Of a DNA stretch of 64,000 nucleotides, positions 41,927 to 50,726 are shown piece by piece (position 1 is the stretch's first letter; each line of letters starts with the position of its first letter). This DNA is from VXMO01 sp965219405 (GTDB lineage: Bacteria > Chloroflexota > Dehalococcoidia > UBA6926). The notes below the pieces were generated by a model. The model was given only the letters and a program-made list of their open reading frames with translations. It searched no databases and was not told where the DNA came from. The DNA lies in the NCBI GenBank assembly GCA_965219405.1, contig OZ244736.1:1736001-1800000 (forward strand), in the 5' to 3' direction. Both the position numbers and the translations under genes were made by a program.

Positions 41927-43044
41927 TTCTGAGCCTCCATTTCCTCACGCAGGGCTGCGATCAGGCGCTCATGATCCCGCGGCCGGCCGACACTGATGCG
42001 AATGCAATCGCGCAGTTCCGGCGTGTTGAAGTGTCGCAGGGCGATTCCACGATGAAGCAGAGATGCGTGCAACTCCTTCGCGTCGTGTTCCAGGAACCGC
42101 ACAAGTAAGAAATTAGCGTCTGATGGAAAGACATGGGCGCTTGGTAGTGAACGCAACGCCTCTTCCAGGACGGCACGCTCTTTCACGATGGTGTTCACAG
42201 TCGCCAATGCGTTTTCCAAATCTTCAATGGCAGCGATGGCCGCCGCTTGCGCCAATGTGTTGACGTTGTATGGCGGCTTGACCGTCATGAGGACTCCGGC
42301 CAGATCGGGCGGGAAGATGCCGTAGCCGACGCGCAGGCCCGCCAGCCCCGCCCATTTGCTGAAAGTTCGGAGGAAGATGACGTTGGGATACTCATCCACC
42401 AGGTGCATGAGCGATTTTCCGGAGAACTCCGCGTACGCCTCATCAACAATCGTGAGGGCCTCGGTCTCTGCTACGGCTCGAATCTCTTCTTCGGTCACGC
42501 TGTTGCCGGTCGGGTTGTTGGGCGTCGATAAAAACACAATCGACGCATTGCACGCCGCCTCCACAAGACGGGGCAAATCAATGGAAAAATCATCTTGACT
42601 GCGTGGCACACCGATAAAGCGAGCGCCGGAAAGGTCGGTCTCGACCGCATACATTCCAAATGTGGGCGTCGCAACGACGACGGTACCTTCCGATCCTACG
42701 AATAGCCGCGCCAAGAGGGCAATGAGCTCATCACTTCCCGACCCGGCAACGATACGCTCGGCATCAAAACCCGTGTACTCCGCAAGGCAGGTTCGCAGCG
42801 CAGCATGGTCCGGATCCGGGTAGATGTTGGCGGCGTCGAACGACTCTATGAGTGCTCGGACGCGGGGCGGCGGGCCGTAGGGATTCTCGTTAGCGTTCAG
42901 CTTGACGATTCCCTCTTCACCTGCGTCGCTCTCTGCTTCAAGCCGCTCCGGCGGGGCGACCGGCTCATACGGCTTCATATTCCGGTAGCGGGGAACTAGT
43001 CGGTCAAGAAGCGGTACTGAAAGGCGTGTGCGCTGTGCCGTCAT
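41923..43044 (-). CDS. hisC: Histidinol-phosphate aminotransferase
   Basis: PLP-dependent class I/II aminotransferase of histidine synthesis, 373 residues. Segments: LNANENPYGPPP at the N-terminus, GSGSDELIALL, TPNNPTGN, VDEAYAEFSG, and RTFSKWAGLAGLRVGYG with the PLP lysine. It lies 24 bases downstream of the macAB-associated gene on the same strand and could be read through from it. Confidence 0.95.
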   Translation of the reverse strand: MTAQRTRLSVPLLDRLVPRYRNMKPYEPVAPPERLEAESDAGEEGIVKLNANENPYGPPPRVRALIESFDAANIYPDPDHAALRTCLAEYTGFDAERIVAGSGSDELIALLARLFVGSEGTVVVATPTFGMYAVETDLSGARFIGVPRSQDDFSIDLPRLVEAACNASIVFLSTPNNPTGNSVTEEEIRAVAETEALTIVDEAYAEFSGKSLMHLVDEYPNVIFLRTFSKWAGLAGLRVGYGIFPPDLAGVLMTVKPPYNVNTLAQAAAIAAIEDLENALATVNTIVKERAVLEEALRSLPSAHVFPSDANFLLVRFLEHDAKELHASLLHRGIALRHFNTPELRDCIRISVGRPRDHERLIAALREEMEAQK

Positions 43045-43068
43045 AGCGTTTCTATTATTGCATGCCGC

Positions 43069-43755
43069 CTATTCGTCGACAGACACTGCGGTGATGCTGG
43101 CGGCTTCCAGCGTATCCGGGCTCGGCCCGGGAACGGCGGCTATCGTTACGCGATCCCCAACCGCCAGATCGTTCAAATCACCCGATTGTGTGACGGTGAT
43201 TCGGGTTCCGGCAATCGTCGATATTCGCTGCAATCCCGTTGGCGTCATCAACGTAATCGTGTTCCCGTCAATCGATTCGATTGTCCCCGCCATGCGCATG
43301 CCAATATCCGTGTCGGCAGCGCCCGTTCCCGCCATGAACCTCGGGCGGTCCTGCGCGAAACCCGCGCCCTGGCCACTCTGGAACTGTCTAACCTGGGCGC
43401 GTATGGCGGCTAAATCAGCCTCCGTCGCCCCCTGTTCCCGCATCTGCTGAATCACTTCCGGCGGAATCTCGCCGTCGCCTGACAGGACTTCTCCGCCTCC
43501 CGGGCCAAACGTCACAGTCTCCGGAGCCGTATCCTCGTCTATCTCAACGGCCGCTGACTCCTCAGCCGTTATGGCCAGCGGGGGAACCCCTTCCACGTCC
43601 TGTGCCTGTGACTGCCCCACTTGCACGCCGATTCCGAAAGCGCCGCCGATGCTCAGTCCAACTACTAGGGCGAGCACGGCGATTCCCGTGAATACGCGCG
43701 CGCCAGGCCCGCCGGAGGGTTCCTCTTCATCCGATTCGATTGGATGATTGTCCAT
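43069..43755 (-). CDS. Membrane-anchored protein with DUF5666-like OB domain
   Basis: A 228-residue protein: cytoplasmic acidic start (ESDEEEPSGG), one membrane segment (about 20-45), an Ala/Glu/Gly-rich linker with EVIQQMREQGATEADLAAIRAQ helix, then a beta-barrel-like domain from about residue 155 with GTIESIDGNTITLMTP and LAVGDRVTIAA, as in DUF5666 proteins. It lies 14 bases after the macB-like permease gene, so it is probably an extracellular accessory of that transporter. Exact role unknown. Confidence 0.7.
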   Translation of the reverse strand: MDNHPIESDEEEPSGGPGARVFTGIAVLALVVGLSIGGAFGIGVQVGQSQAQDVEGVPPLAITAEESAAVEIDEDTAPETVTFGPGGGEVLSGDGEIPPEVIQQMREQGATEADLAAIRAQVRQFQSGQGAGFAQDRPRFMAGTGAADTDIGMRMAGTIESIDGNTITLMTPTGLQRISTIAGTRITVTQSGDLNDLAVGDRVTIAAVPGPSPDTLEAASITAVSVDE

Positions 43756-43769
43756 CGCCGTGTCGTCTC

Positions 43770-44987
43770 CTATTCGTATCGCAACGCCTCGATTGGATGC
43801 AGGGCTGCAGCCCGCATCGCAGGATATATGCCAAAAACCAGTCCTATAAGCATTGAAACGGCCAGGGCCAGGACGGTGATATCGGTGCTGACAACCGTGC
43901 GGATATCTTCTTCAGCAAGCAATGTGACGTTCATTCCTTGCGCGACAAGCATTCCCAAAAGCACGCCGATCATACCGCCGCCCAGGCTCAGCAGCATGGC
44001 CTCCAGCACGAATTGCGAAAGGATATCCCAACGCCGGGCCCCCACCGCTTTGCGAATCCCAATCTCCCGGGTCCTCTCCGTAACGGAGACCAGCATGATG
44101 TTCATGATGCCGATCCCGCCAACAATGAGGGAGATGCCCGCAATCGAACCAAGGAAGAGCACGAAGGCCTGCGTGGTTTCCTGGAATGCCTCCAAGGCCT
44201 GTTGCTGATTCCTGATATCGAAGTCGTCCTCCTCCGTCACTCTATGACGCAGGCGTAGAATCCGGCTAACTTCGCCTTCAGCCCGCTCCATGTTGTTGGC
44301 GTCGCCGACCAGCACGCTGAGGGTATCGACGCCGACAGTACCCTCAACAGTTCGATCTGCGCTGATACGGCGATAGGCAGTGGTGATGGGAATGAGGACG
44401 CGGTTGTCTTCGAAACCAAACGCCCCTCCTCCCCTGCTCTCCAGCACGCCGATGACGGTCATCTTGCGACCATTAATGGTGATGATCTGCCCAACCGGAT
44501 TACGCCCCAGGAAGAGGTCTACCGCCGCCTGCGAGCCGAGGACTGCCACGTCGGACGCGGCAGAAACATGGGGAATGCTGATGAAGCTTCCGGCAGCTAC
44601 CTTAAAATCTCGCACGTCCTGGTACTCCGGCGTCACGCCCGTGATCTCGCCGGAAAGGCTGCGCGCCCCAAAGTCATCGATCGTGATCACGTCGCCAAAC
44701 GAGTTGATCTCCGGCGCAACCTGGTCAACCGAGGGGGCAAGCAGCGGATCCACCAGCGCGTACGCGTCATCCAGCGTCAGCGATCCCCCTGACGGACTGA
44801 TGAAGAGGATGTTGGTACCCAACTCCTGGATGAACGACGTCACGGACTCCTGCACGCCGCGCCCGATGGACATGAGCGAGATCACCGCCGCCACGCCGAT
44901 CACGATGCCGAGCAGCGTGAGCAAGCTGCGGAGCTTGTTCGCCCCCACGGATTGCAAGGCGGAGAGGAGTGTACGCTGCGGACTCAC
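43770..44987 (-). CDS. MacB-type ABC transporter permease (FtsX fold)
   Basis: Permease of a MacAB-type mechanotransmission ABC system, 405 residues. One N-terminal membrane helix (LRSLLTLLGIVIGVAAVISLMS), a large extracytoplasmic domain (about 45-270), and three C-terminal helices beginning ISLIVGGIGIMNIMLVSVTERTREIGIRKAVGA, the FtsX signature. No ATPase domain; that is a separate gene overlapping by four bases. Likely moves a peptide, lipoprotein or drug through the envelope. Confidence 0.92.
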   Translation of the reverse strand: MSPQRTLLSALQSVGANKLRSLLTLLGIVIGVAAVISLMSIGRGVQESVTSFIQELGTNILFISPSGGSLTLDDAYALVDPLLAPSVDQVAPEINSFGDVITIDDFGARSLSGEITGVTPEYQDVRDFKVAAGSFISIPHVSAASDVAVLGSQAAVDLFLGRNPVGQIITINGRKMTVIGVLESRGGGAFGFEDNRVLIPITTAYRRISADRTVEGTVGVDTLSVLVGDANNMERAEGEVSRILRLRHRVTEEDDFDIRNQQQALEAFQETTQAFVLFLGSIAGISLIVGGIGIMNIMLVSVTERTREIGIRKAVGARRWDILSQFVLEAMLLSLGGGMIGVLLGMLVAQGMNVTLLAEEDIRTVVSTDITVLALAVSMLIGLVFGIYPAMRAAALHPIEALRYE

Positions 44988-45664
44988 TCCGTCCCCGCTT
45001 TCTCATCATTGACCAATTCGCCATCCCGCATCAGGATTCTCCGCTCAGCGAAACGCGCGATGTCCTCCTCATGCGTGACGATGATGACCGTAATCTCAGA
45101 TGCCCGATTGAGCTCCTTGAGCAGTTCGATAATCTCCAGGCTGGAGCGGGAATCCAGGTTGCCCGTCGGCTCGTCGGCAAGCAGGATGGACGGCTCATTG
45201 ACCAGCGCCCGCGCGATGGCAACCCTCTGCTGCTGTCCTCCGGACATCTCCGTCGGACGATGACCCGTCCTGTCCGCAAGTCCGACCCGCGCCAACGTCT
45301 CTCGCGCCAAACGCGCGCTGCCGCCCTTTCGCGCATACAACAGCGGCAGTTCGACATTCGACTCCGCCGTGAGGCGCGGCAACAGGTTGTAGCTCTGAAA
45401 CACAAATCCAATCTTGCGGTTCCGAATCGCCGCGAGCCGTGAATCGGACAGCCGCCCAACACTGACGCCGTCAAGCGAATACTGGCCGGACGTGGGAACG
45501 TCAAGGCAGCCAAGAATGTTCATCAAGGTCGATTTGCCGGAGCCCGAGGCCCCCATGACGGCGACCATCTCGCCATCATTGATAGTCAGATTGACACCAC
45601 GCAGGGCACCAATCTCAACTTCACCCATCCGATAGGTCTTGGTAACGTTGACCAGTTCAATCAC
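44984..45664 (-). CDS. ABC transporter ATP-binding protein (MacB/LolD type)
   Basis: ATPase of the MacAB-like system, 226 residues. Walker A GASGSGKST, Q-loop FVFQSYNLLP, signature EMSGGQQQRVAIARALV, Walker B ILLADEPTGNLD and switch VTHEED are intact. Follows the adaptor gene by 35 bases and overlaps the permease by four. Confidence 0.95.
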   Translation of the reverse strand: MIELVNVTKTYRMGEVEIGALRGVNLTINDGEMVAVMGASGSGKSTLMNILGCLDVPTSGQYSLDGVSVGRLSDSRLAAIRNRKIGFVFQSYNLLPRLTAESNVELPLLYARKGGSARLARETLARVGLADRTGHRPTEMSGGQQQRVAIARALVNEPSILLADEPTGNLDSRSSLEIIELLKELNRASEITVIIVTHEEDIARFAERRILMRDGELVNDEKAGTE

Positions 45665-45699
45665 ATCGCCGCTCCGGGTTGCCTGCCGCTCGAACGCCG

Positions 45700-47394
45700 C
45701 TAGTTGACCACCCGGACGGTTCGGGTTGTCTGACGCTGGAATCCCGGGCCGCCGCCGAACACGCCGAATTCATCCGCCTCGGACACGTGCATGATGACCT
45801 CTTCGCCCTCACTCACGCCGCTCTCGACAACCACCCAGAAGCCGTCGTTACCCCCCAGCGTCACCGGGCGCGACGTTGTCTCGCCGCCCGACATGACACG
45901 GAGGATTGGCGCCTGGAACGTGCCGTAAATCGATTGCACGGGAACCAGTAAGACGTTGAATTCCTCCTCCACGGCCATGCGGGCGTTCGCGTTCATACCC
46001 TCCCGCAGGTCAACATCCGGCGGGACATCAATGCGCACTAACACCGTGAAGACCGCGATGCCCTGTTGAAGCTGCGCCGCGGACGAAATCGACGATATTG
46101 AGCCGGTGAATACCTGCCCGGGCATTGCGTCCAAGGTGATTTCGGCCGGATCCCCGTAGCTGATTCGCAGCACGTCGGTCTCATCCACCTGCCCTGAAAG
46201 CTCCACGATGGACGTGTCAATGATCTCAACCGCAATCCGCGATTCCACGTCAAGCTCCTCGCCCGGAACCGCATTGAGGACGGCGACAATGCCATCGATT
46301 GGTGCGCGGATGGTCGCTTCCTCGCGCCGCTGCAGCGTGTCTTGCAGCGCAATTTGCGCCGTCACAAGCTCAACCTCTTTGAGTTGACGAGCGTATCCCC
46401 CGTCTCCCTCGCTCGCATCACGCACGGCGAGCAACGCCTGGTCGTGCTTCTCCCGCGCCGCGTCCAGCTTCGTTTGCGCGTCCCGTATTGCGGTGTCTCG
46501 GACTGTGACCGCACCGTCTAGCACATCGCGCACGCCCGTCAGGCTGTCCCACGCGTCATAAAACCCCTTTTGAAGGCAGTGCCCGTTGAGTGGGTGAGCG
46601 TCAGTGCTCTCGCACCTGGCGACGATCTTACCCGGGTAGAAATTGACGATGCCGTAGATGACGGTCTCAGACCATCTGGTGGCCGGATCGTCTGCCGGAG
46701 CGCCGCTGGAATAGATACCCTTCACGCTGTCGGCGCCAACAGTCTCGATGAGCAGTTCCTCCAGGTTCACCCCCCATCCCGTCAGCAGGGCGTCCGGAGG
46801 CGCCACCGTTTCAGCACCGGTCAGCGTGACACCAAGCCAAGCCGAGAAGGTATCCCGATACTTTTCTTCCTGTTCATCAACGTCATCCTGCGCTGTCTCG
46901 ATTTTCTCCCGGTGTTCCTTACCGAGTTCATCAAGAATCCGCTCCGTGTCCGCGACATTATCCTCTGAAACAGCCAGATCTGCTTGTGCGTCCGGGAGTA
47001 GATTCGCAAGAGCGTCGCGCGCGTCGCGCAGCGCAATCTGCGCCTTCGCGATCTCCATGTCATGCCGCACGACGGTTGCGTCATCCAACGTGAACAGGGC
47101 CTGGCCTTCTATAACGGCTTGCCCCTCTTCAACCAGCACATCCTTGACGATGGACCCAACGCCCAGGCGTATGGATTCCCGATGGGGCAGCGTAAGCGTA
47201 CCGCCCGCCTGTACCTGGTTGATCAGATCCCCACGCGTCACCGTCACAAGCTGCTCATTCTCCGTGAGGCCCCCGGCGGCTTGATCGCCCAACAACTGTG
47301 CATTGATGACATATGCGCCGCCGCCGAAACCAACGATCAATACGCCGATGATTACAATGATTTGCCACAGCCGCAGACGCTTGATCGTCGCCAT
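45700..47394 (-). CDS. MacA/HlyD-type periplasmic adaptor with a globular insertion in the hairpin
   Basis: Membrane-fusion protein for the adjacent MacB-like transporter, about 564 residues versus 370-400 for typical MacA. N-terminal membrane helix (about 9-31), biotinyl-lipoyl half-motif VEEGQAVIEGQALFTLDD, first coiled-coil helix (about 110-180), an inserted segment of roughly 105 residues (about 181-287) containing Cys261 and Cys273 and a Trp/Tyr-rich sequence, then the returning helix (about 298-355). After it come RAPIDGIVAVLNAVPGEEL and the barrel domains. The ATG at 47394 was chosen over a GTG nine bases earlier. Confidence 0.85.
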   Translation of the reverse strand: MATIKRLRLWQIIVIIGVLIVGFGGGAYVINAQLLGDQAAGGLTENEQLVTVTRGDLINQVQAGGTLTLPHRESIRLGVGSIVKDVLVEEGQAVIEGQALFTLDDATVVRHDMEIAKAQIALRDARDALANLLPDAQADLAVSEDNVADTERILDELGKEHREKIETAQDDVDEQEEKYRDTFSAWLGVTLTGAETVAPPDALLTGWGVNLEELLIETVGADSVKGIYSSGAPADDPATRWSETVIYGIVNFYPGKIVARCESTDAHPLNGHCLQKGFYDAWDSLTGVRDVLDGAVTVRDTAIRDAQTKLDAAREKHDQALLAVRDASEGDGGYARQLKEVELVTAQIALQDTLQRREEATIRAPIDGIVAVLNAVPGEELDVESRIAVEIIDTSIVELSGQVDETDVLRISYGDPAEITLDAMPGQVFTGSISSISSAAQLQQGIAVFTVLVRIDVPPDVDLREGMNANARMAVEEEFNVLLVPVQSIYGTFQAPILRVMSGGETTSRPVTLGGNDGFWVVVESGVSEGEEVIMHVSEADEFGVFGGGPGFQRQTTRTVRVVN

Positions 47395-47484
47395 CCGCCA
47401 CACACCTCAACTGTTTTCGAATGTCGTTCGGATCACACACAGTTAAGTCAACGCTATTACACCCCCGAGTGTTAGCAATGGGAC

Positions 47485-47514
47485 AAAAAAGGGCGGGGCG
47501 CATGCGCCCCGCCC
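47485..47514 (-). terminator. Intrinsic terminator of the thioredoxin-like gene
   Basis: A 24-base perfect palindrome (47491-47514, arm GGGCGGGGCGCA) followed on the minus strand by six T (47490-47485). It lies about 20 bases after the stop of the gene at 47534 and upstream of the MacA-like adaptor gene. Confidence 0.85.
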
Positions 47515-47533
47515 TGCTCGGCTTACAGTAAAC

Positions 47534-48115
47534 CTAGAGCGACAGCCGCTCCGCAAGCAGGTCGCGCAGCTCCCGCACCGTTTCCACCTGCCACGCCGGA
47601 TAGCGAGCCTGCATCCGCTCACGCACTGCGAGGCGGAACGCCTGCTCATCTTCGTCCCCGATCTCAGCCTTCACGTTTTCAGTAATCTTCGGCATTTCTT
47701 CGTTGGCGGATTCGGGTCGCTCGTGCCAATGCACAATCTCTTCGAGATCGTCCGTATAGAACACGGGCACGGGGATAGACATGAACTCGCCATTCTTGAG
47801 GAACTCATTCATGACGTCGAGATTCTCATCCCGCGGGAGGACGCTGACTTCCATGCCCGCTGCCTCACCAATCTTTGCGAGCACCGGCATTCCCCGAAAC
47901 ACATCAGGGCACCAGTCCTCCCCGATGATCAGCATCTTGGTTGCCCCCGCATCCTTTGCCCGGCGGAAAAATGCTACGTCATCATCCGAGAGTTGGGCGC
48001 TGTTGTAGTACTGCTCAAACCTGTCCTTGTTGACCTTGATTTGCTCGATATAGTCGTCATATGTGAAACCTGAACCAAATCGTTCGGGCGTTACAACTGT
48101 CGTCTTCTCAGCCAT
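47534..48115 (-). CDS. Thioredoxin-family protein with a single active-site cysteine
   Basis: A 193-residue cytoplasmic thioredoxin-fold protein. The active-site region reads IIGEDWCPDVFRGMPVL, so the resolving cysteine of CxxC is replaced; the cis-proline region is SIPVPVFYTD. Relatives with the same EDWCxDx pattern are widespread, and may work with a partner thiol. A helical C-terminal region of about 65 residues extends the fold. The ATG follows GGAGG. Ends at a strong terminator and lies 55 bases after the glutaredoxin-like gene on the same strand. Confidence 0.85.
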   Translation of the reverse strand: MAEKTTVVTPERFGSGFTYDDYIEQIKVNKDRFEQYYNSAQLSDDDVAFFRRAKDAGATKMLIIGEDWCPDVFRGMPVLAKIGEAAGMEVSVLPRDENLDVMNEFLKNGEFMSIPVPVFYTDDLEEIVHWHERPESANEEMPKITENVKAEIGDEDEQAFRLAVRERMQARYPAWQVETVRELRDLLAERLSL

Positions 48116-48170
48116 TGTGTTTCCTCCGCCACCCCATATATGGAATCTCTCACATTCTTTTTCAGCGTAT

Positions 48171-48422
48171 CTAGCCTATATTACAACTGATCATGTCCTT
48201 GTAGCCCATGGTGACCTTTCCATCCGGATAAACAACGATGGGGACGACGTCGCCAAAGGTTCGCGCCTCGTCGAGCCAAGCCTGGTTCTCATCGACCTGA
48301 CGCTCTTCAAAATCGATGCCTTGTTGCGTCCAATCCTCTTTCATCACAACGCATGCCGGGCATGTCGTCAGTGTGTAGACAATTGGCTTTGTTCCAACTT
48401 GTGTTGCCACCAAAACCTCCAT
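48171..48422 (-). CDS. Glutaredoxin-like protein
   Basis: An 83-residue glutaredoxin-fold protein with active site TTCPACVVMK, the substrate-side VVPIVVYPDG (cis-Pro) and a GYKDM end. The NrdH/mycoredoxin-like form is likely. It may reduce the neighbouring single-cysteine thioredoxin-like protein, being 55 bases upstream on the same strand; this partnership is inference. Confidence 0.85.
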   Translation of the reverse strand: MEVLVATQVGTKPIVYTLTTCPACVVMKEDWTQQGIDFEERQVDENQAWLDEARTFGDVVPIVVYPDGKVTMGYKDMISCNIG

Positions 48423-48528
48423 TGAGCCCCGTGATATTCGGAGCGCTTGATCCTTTCAATGATTCTAGAATGCCTGTCCCAATGAGTCAAAGCATTCCCC
48501 CTTTTAGTCATGCAATGATAGGGACATC

Positions 48529-49806
48529 ATGATGTCCAATAGCATTGCGCTGGAATTGGGGCAGAGGCTGGAGCCGGAGTTGCTGGAGACATGCCGCAGG
48601 CTCGGCGATATTGCGGAACAGGGCACGCTATTTATTGTCGGGGGAGCGGTGCGGGACATTCTGCTGGGACAGGATCCCAATGAAGTCGACCTCGTTGTCC
48701 AGGGTAACGCTGCGGAATTGGCGCAAAGGGCTGTAGAGTTTCGGCTTGCCCACAGAACCGCTGCCTCGCAGTTCATGACGGTCAAACTTACGATTGGCAC
48801 ACGCGAGATGGATATCGCGACAGCCCGCAGCGAAACATACGCGTCGCCCGGCGCGCTGCCTGATGTTGCTCCATCAGATATCGAAACGGACCTGGGGCGC
48901 CGCGATTTCGCGGCAAACGCAATCGCCGTCTCCATCGGTTCGATGGATTTTGGACGCGTCGTCGATCCACACCGTGGGGTCAACGACGTACAGGCAGGAG
49001 TACTCCGCGCGCTGTATGCCGGATCGTTCCGGGACGACGCAACACGAATGATTCGGGCCGCTCGCTACGCCTCCCGACTTCAGTTCAAGCTGCACGCTGA
49101 AACCGAGGCGTGGCTGAAGAGCGATGCCTCCCGTATCGGTACGGTTGGCCCGAATCGACTGCGTAATGAGTTCAACCGACTCTGGCGAGAAAAGAAGCCG
49201 GTAGAAGGACTGATTATGCTGCAGTCCTGGGGAGTTCTCGATCATCTGCCCACGGCGTCCAATTGGGTGAGTGGGCTATACAGCTTCTCGATGTCCGATC
49301 GGGAGGCCGCAGCCAGACCCGATGACGCCGACGATGCTGACGTGCATTGGGCTCTAATAGCAACGACCGTGGGCACGGAGTACGAGACACTAATTGACAT
49401 CTTCCATCTTGCAGGCAGCTCCCGTCGAGCAATTGACGATATCCGCCTCTGGAAGGAACGAGGATCAGCGTCATTTAGTGAGGCCAAAACAACTGGCCGC
49501 CCAAGTGACTTTACGGATGTTCTCGCACTGTTTGAGCCGGCCGCTCTTGAGGCCCTGTACCTCACCGGAGACGCCACGGAGGCCCGAGCAATCGCCTCAT
49601 ATCTCGGCACGTGGAGACACGTACAGCCTGAGCTGAATGGGAATGATCTGCTTGAAATGGGCTTGCACCAGGGACCCCTCATCGGAAAGTTCCTTGACCA
49701 GCTGCGCAAGGCCCGACTCGACAATCTAGTCTTGAACAAGGATGACGAGGTGCAGTTGGTCAGGCAATGGATGGGGCGCGGTTCTGCCGCCTCTGACGGA
49801 TCATGA
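48529..49806 (+). CDS. CCA-adding / poly(A) polymerase-family nucleotidyltransferase
   Basis: A 425-residue class II tRNA nucleotidyltransferase-like enzyme. Head: IVGGAVRDILLGQDPNEVDLVVQG (read to about residue 58), then RRDFAANAIAVSI near residue 122, and RAARYASRLQF for the RNA-binding domain. The usual DxD metal pair after GGAVRDxLLG reads Glu52-Val-Asp54 here, a conservative change. It may add or repair CCA ends; all five tRNA genes in this window already encode CCA. The coding end overlaps the opposite-strand DNA glycosylase gene by 47 bases. First ATG of a tandem pair used. Confidence 0.85.
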   Translation: MMSNSIALELGQRLEPELLETCRRLGDIAEQGTLFIVGGAVRDILLGQDPNEVDLVVQGNAAELAQRAVEFRLAHRTAASQFMTVKLTIGTREMDIATARSETYASPGALPDVAPSDIETDLGRRDFAANAIAVSIGSMDFGRVVDPHRGVNDVQAGVLRALYAGSFRDDATRMIRAARYASRLQFKLHAETEAWLKSDASRIGTVGPNRLRNEFNRLWREKKPVEGLIMLQSWGVLDHLPTASNWVSGLYSFSMSDREAAARPDDADDADVHWALIATTVGTEYETLIDIFHLAGSSRRAIDDIRLWKERGSASFSEAKTTGRPSDFTDVLALFEPAALEALYLTGDATEARAIASYLGTWRHVQPELNGNDLLEMGLHQGPLIGKFLDQLRKARLDNLVLNKDDEVQLVRQWMGRGSAASDGS

Positions 49807-50722
49807 CGCTCCCCGGCAGAGCGCGCTCCTGCATAGCCACCTCGCGCTCCTCCTGAAACAACAGCTGCTGCGCATAGGCAGCGTAACGGCCGAAACGCTC
49901 CCGCCCCCACGCTGCAATCTTGTCCTCCGGCGTTTTATTCCCATCCAGGTACAACCGGGTCACGGCCCGGCTCACCCATCGATCCACTGCGAACGCCTCC
50001 GTGTGATCCAGCGAAAAGGCAAGGATGCAGTCAGCGATTTTCGGCCCGATGCCCTTGAAAGTCAGCAGCGCGCTCTTGGCATCTTCGTAGGACAGCGATT
50101 GGAGTTCGTTGAGTTCAGCGTCACCCTCCGCAATACGGATGGCGGCCGAAGCGAGAAATGGCGCGCGAAAACCCAGTCCAATACGGCGGAGTTCGATCTC
50201 TCCCAAGCGTGCCACCGCCGCCGGGTCAGGAACGCGATACACCCTCTGACCCCATGCTGTACCGCTGACCCCGCACGCCTCAGCCAGGTTCTGCATATTC
50301 CTCTTAATGCGTGGCAGGTGGCATTGCGCACTGATGATGAAACTCGCCAGACACTCCCACGGTTCCTGACGCAATAGGCTCAAGCCCGGCCAGCGCCCCA
50401 TGATTTCCGCGAGCACACCATCTTTGGACAATGCTTCTCTGATTCGTGACTGGTTGTCGTCAAGGCGCAGGTAGCGAGTAACCATCTCTGCAGCAGTGTC
50501 ATCTGGCAGATCAGGATTGTGCGCAGAAACCTCAAGGATACCGGTGCTGCCGTCATTTGAATTTACGTGCCGAATGCGTACTGCGTGGCCGTAGACAGTT
50601 CCGATCCACCAGGCATCGGCCTCACCATCAGGGGCTGTCCAACCAAAGGCCTGCCCTTCATCCAGCGATTCCGGCAAATCGAGGGGCGAGGTCAATTCGA
50701 TGCAGGCCGCCTGCACGCACAC
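49760..50722 (-). CDS. 8-oxoguanine DNA glycosylase, OGG1-type
   Basis: Base-excision repair glycosylase/lyase with an OGG-type N-terminal domain (SPLDLPESLDEGQAFGW) and HhH-GPD domain. The catalytic lysine lies in FKGIGPKIADCILAF, and the aspartate in AFAVDRWVSRAV. About 320 residues, like eukaryotic OGG1 and its bacterial relatives, and unlike MutM. The GTG at 50722 follows GGGGAG by seven bases and comes just after the dinG stop; an ATG at 50737 inside dinG is an alternative. Third gene of the PHP-dinG-ogg operon. Confidence 0.85.
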   Translation of the reverse strand: MCVQAACIELTSPLDLPESLDEGQAFGWTAPDGEADAWWIGTVYGHAVRIRHVNSNDGSTGILEVSAHNPDLPDDTAAEMVTRYLRLDDNQSRIREALSKDGVLAEIMGRWPGLSLLRQEPWECLASFIISAQCHLPRIKRNMQNLAEACGVSGTAWGQRVYRVPDPAAVARLGEIELRRIGLGFRAPFLASAAIRIAEGDAELNELQSLSYEDAKSALLTFKGIGPKIADCILAFSLDHTEAFAVDRWVSRAVTRLYLDGNKTPEDKIAAWGRERFGRYAAYAQQLLFQEEREVAMQERALPGSVMIRQRRQNRAPSIA

Positions 50723-50726
50723 TTTG

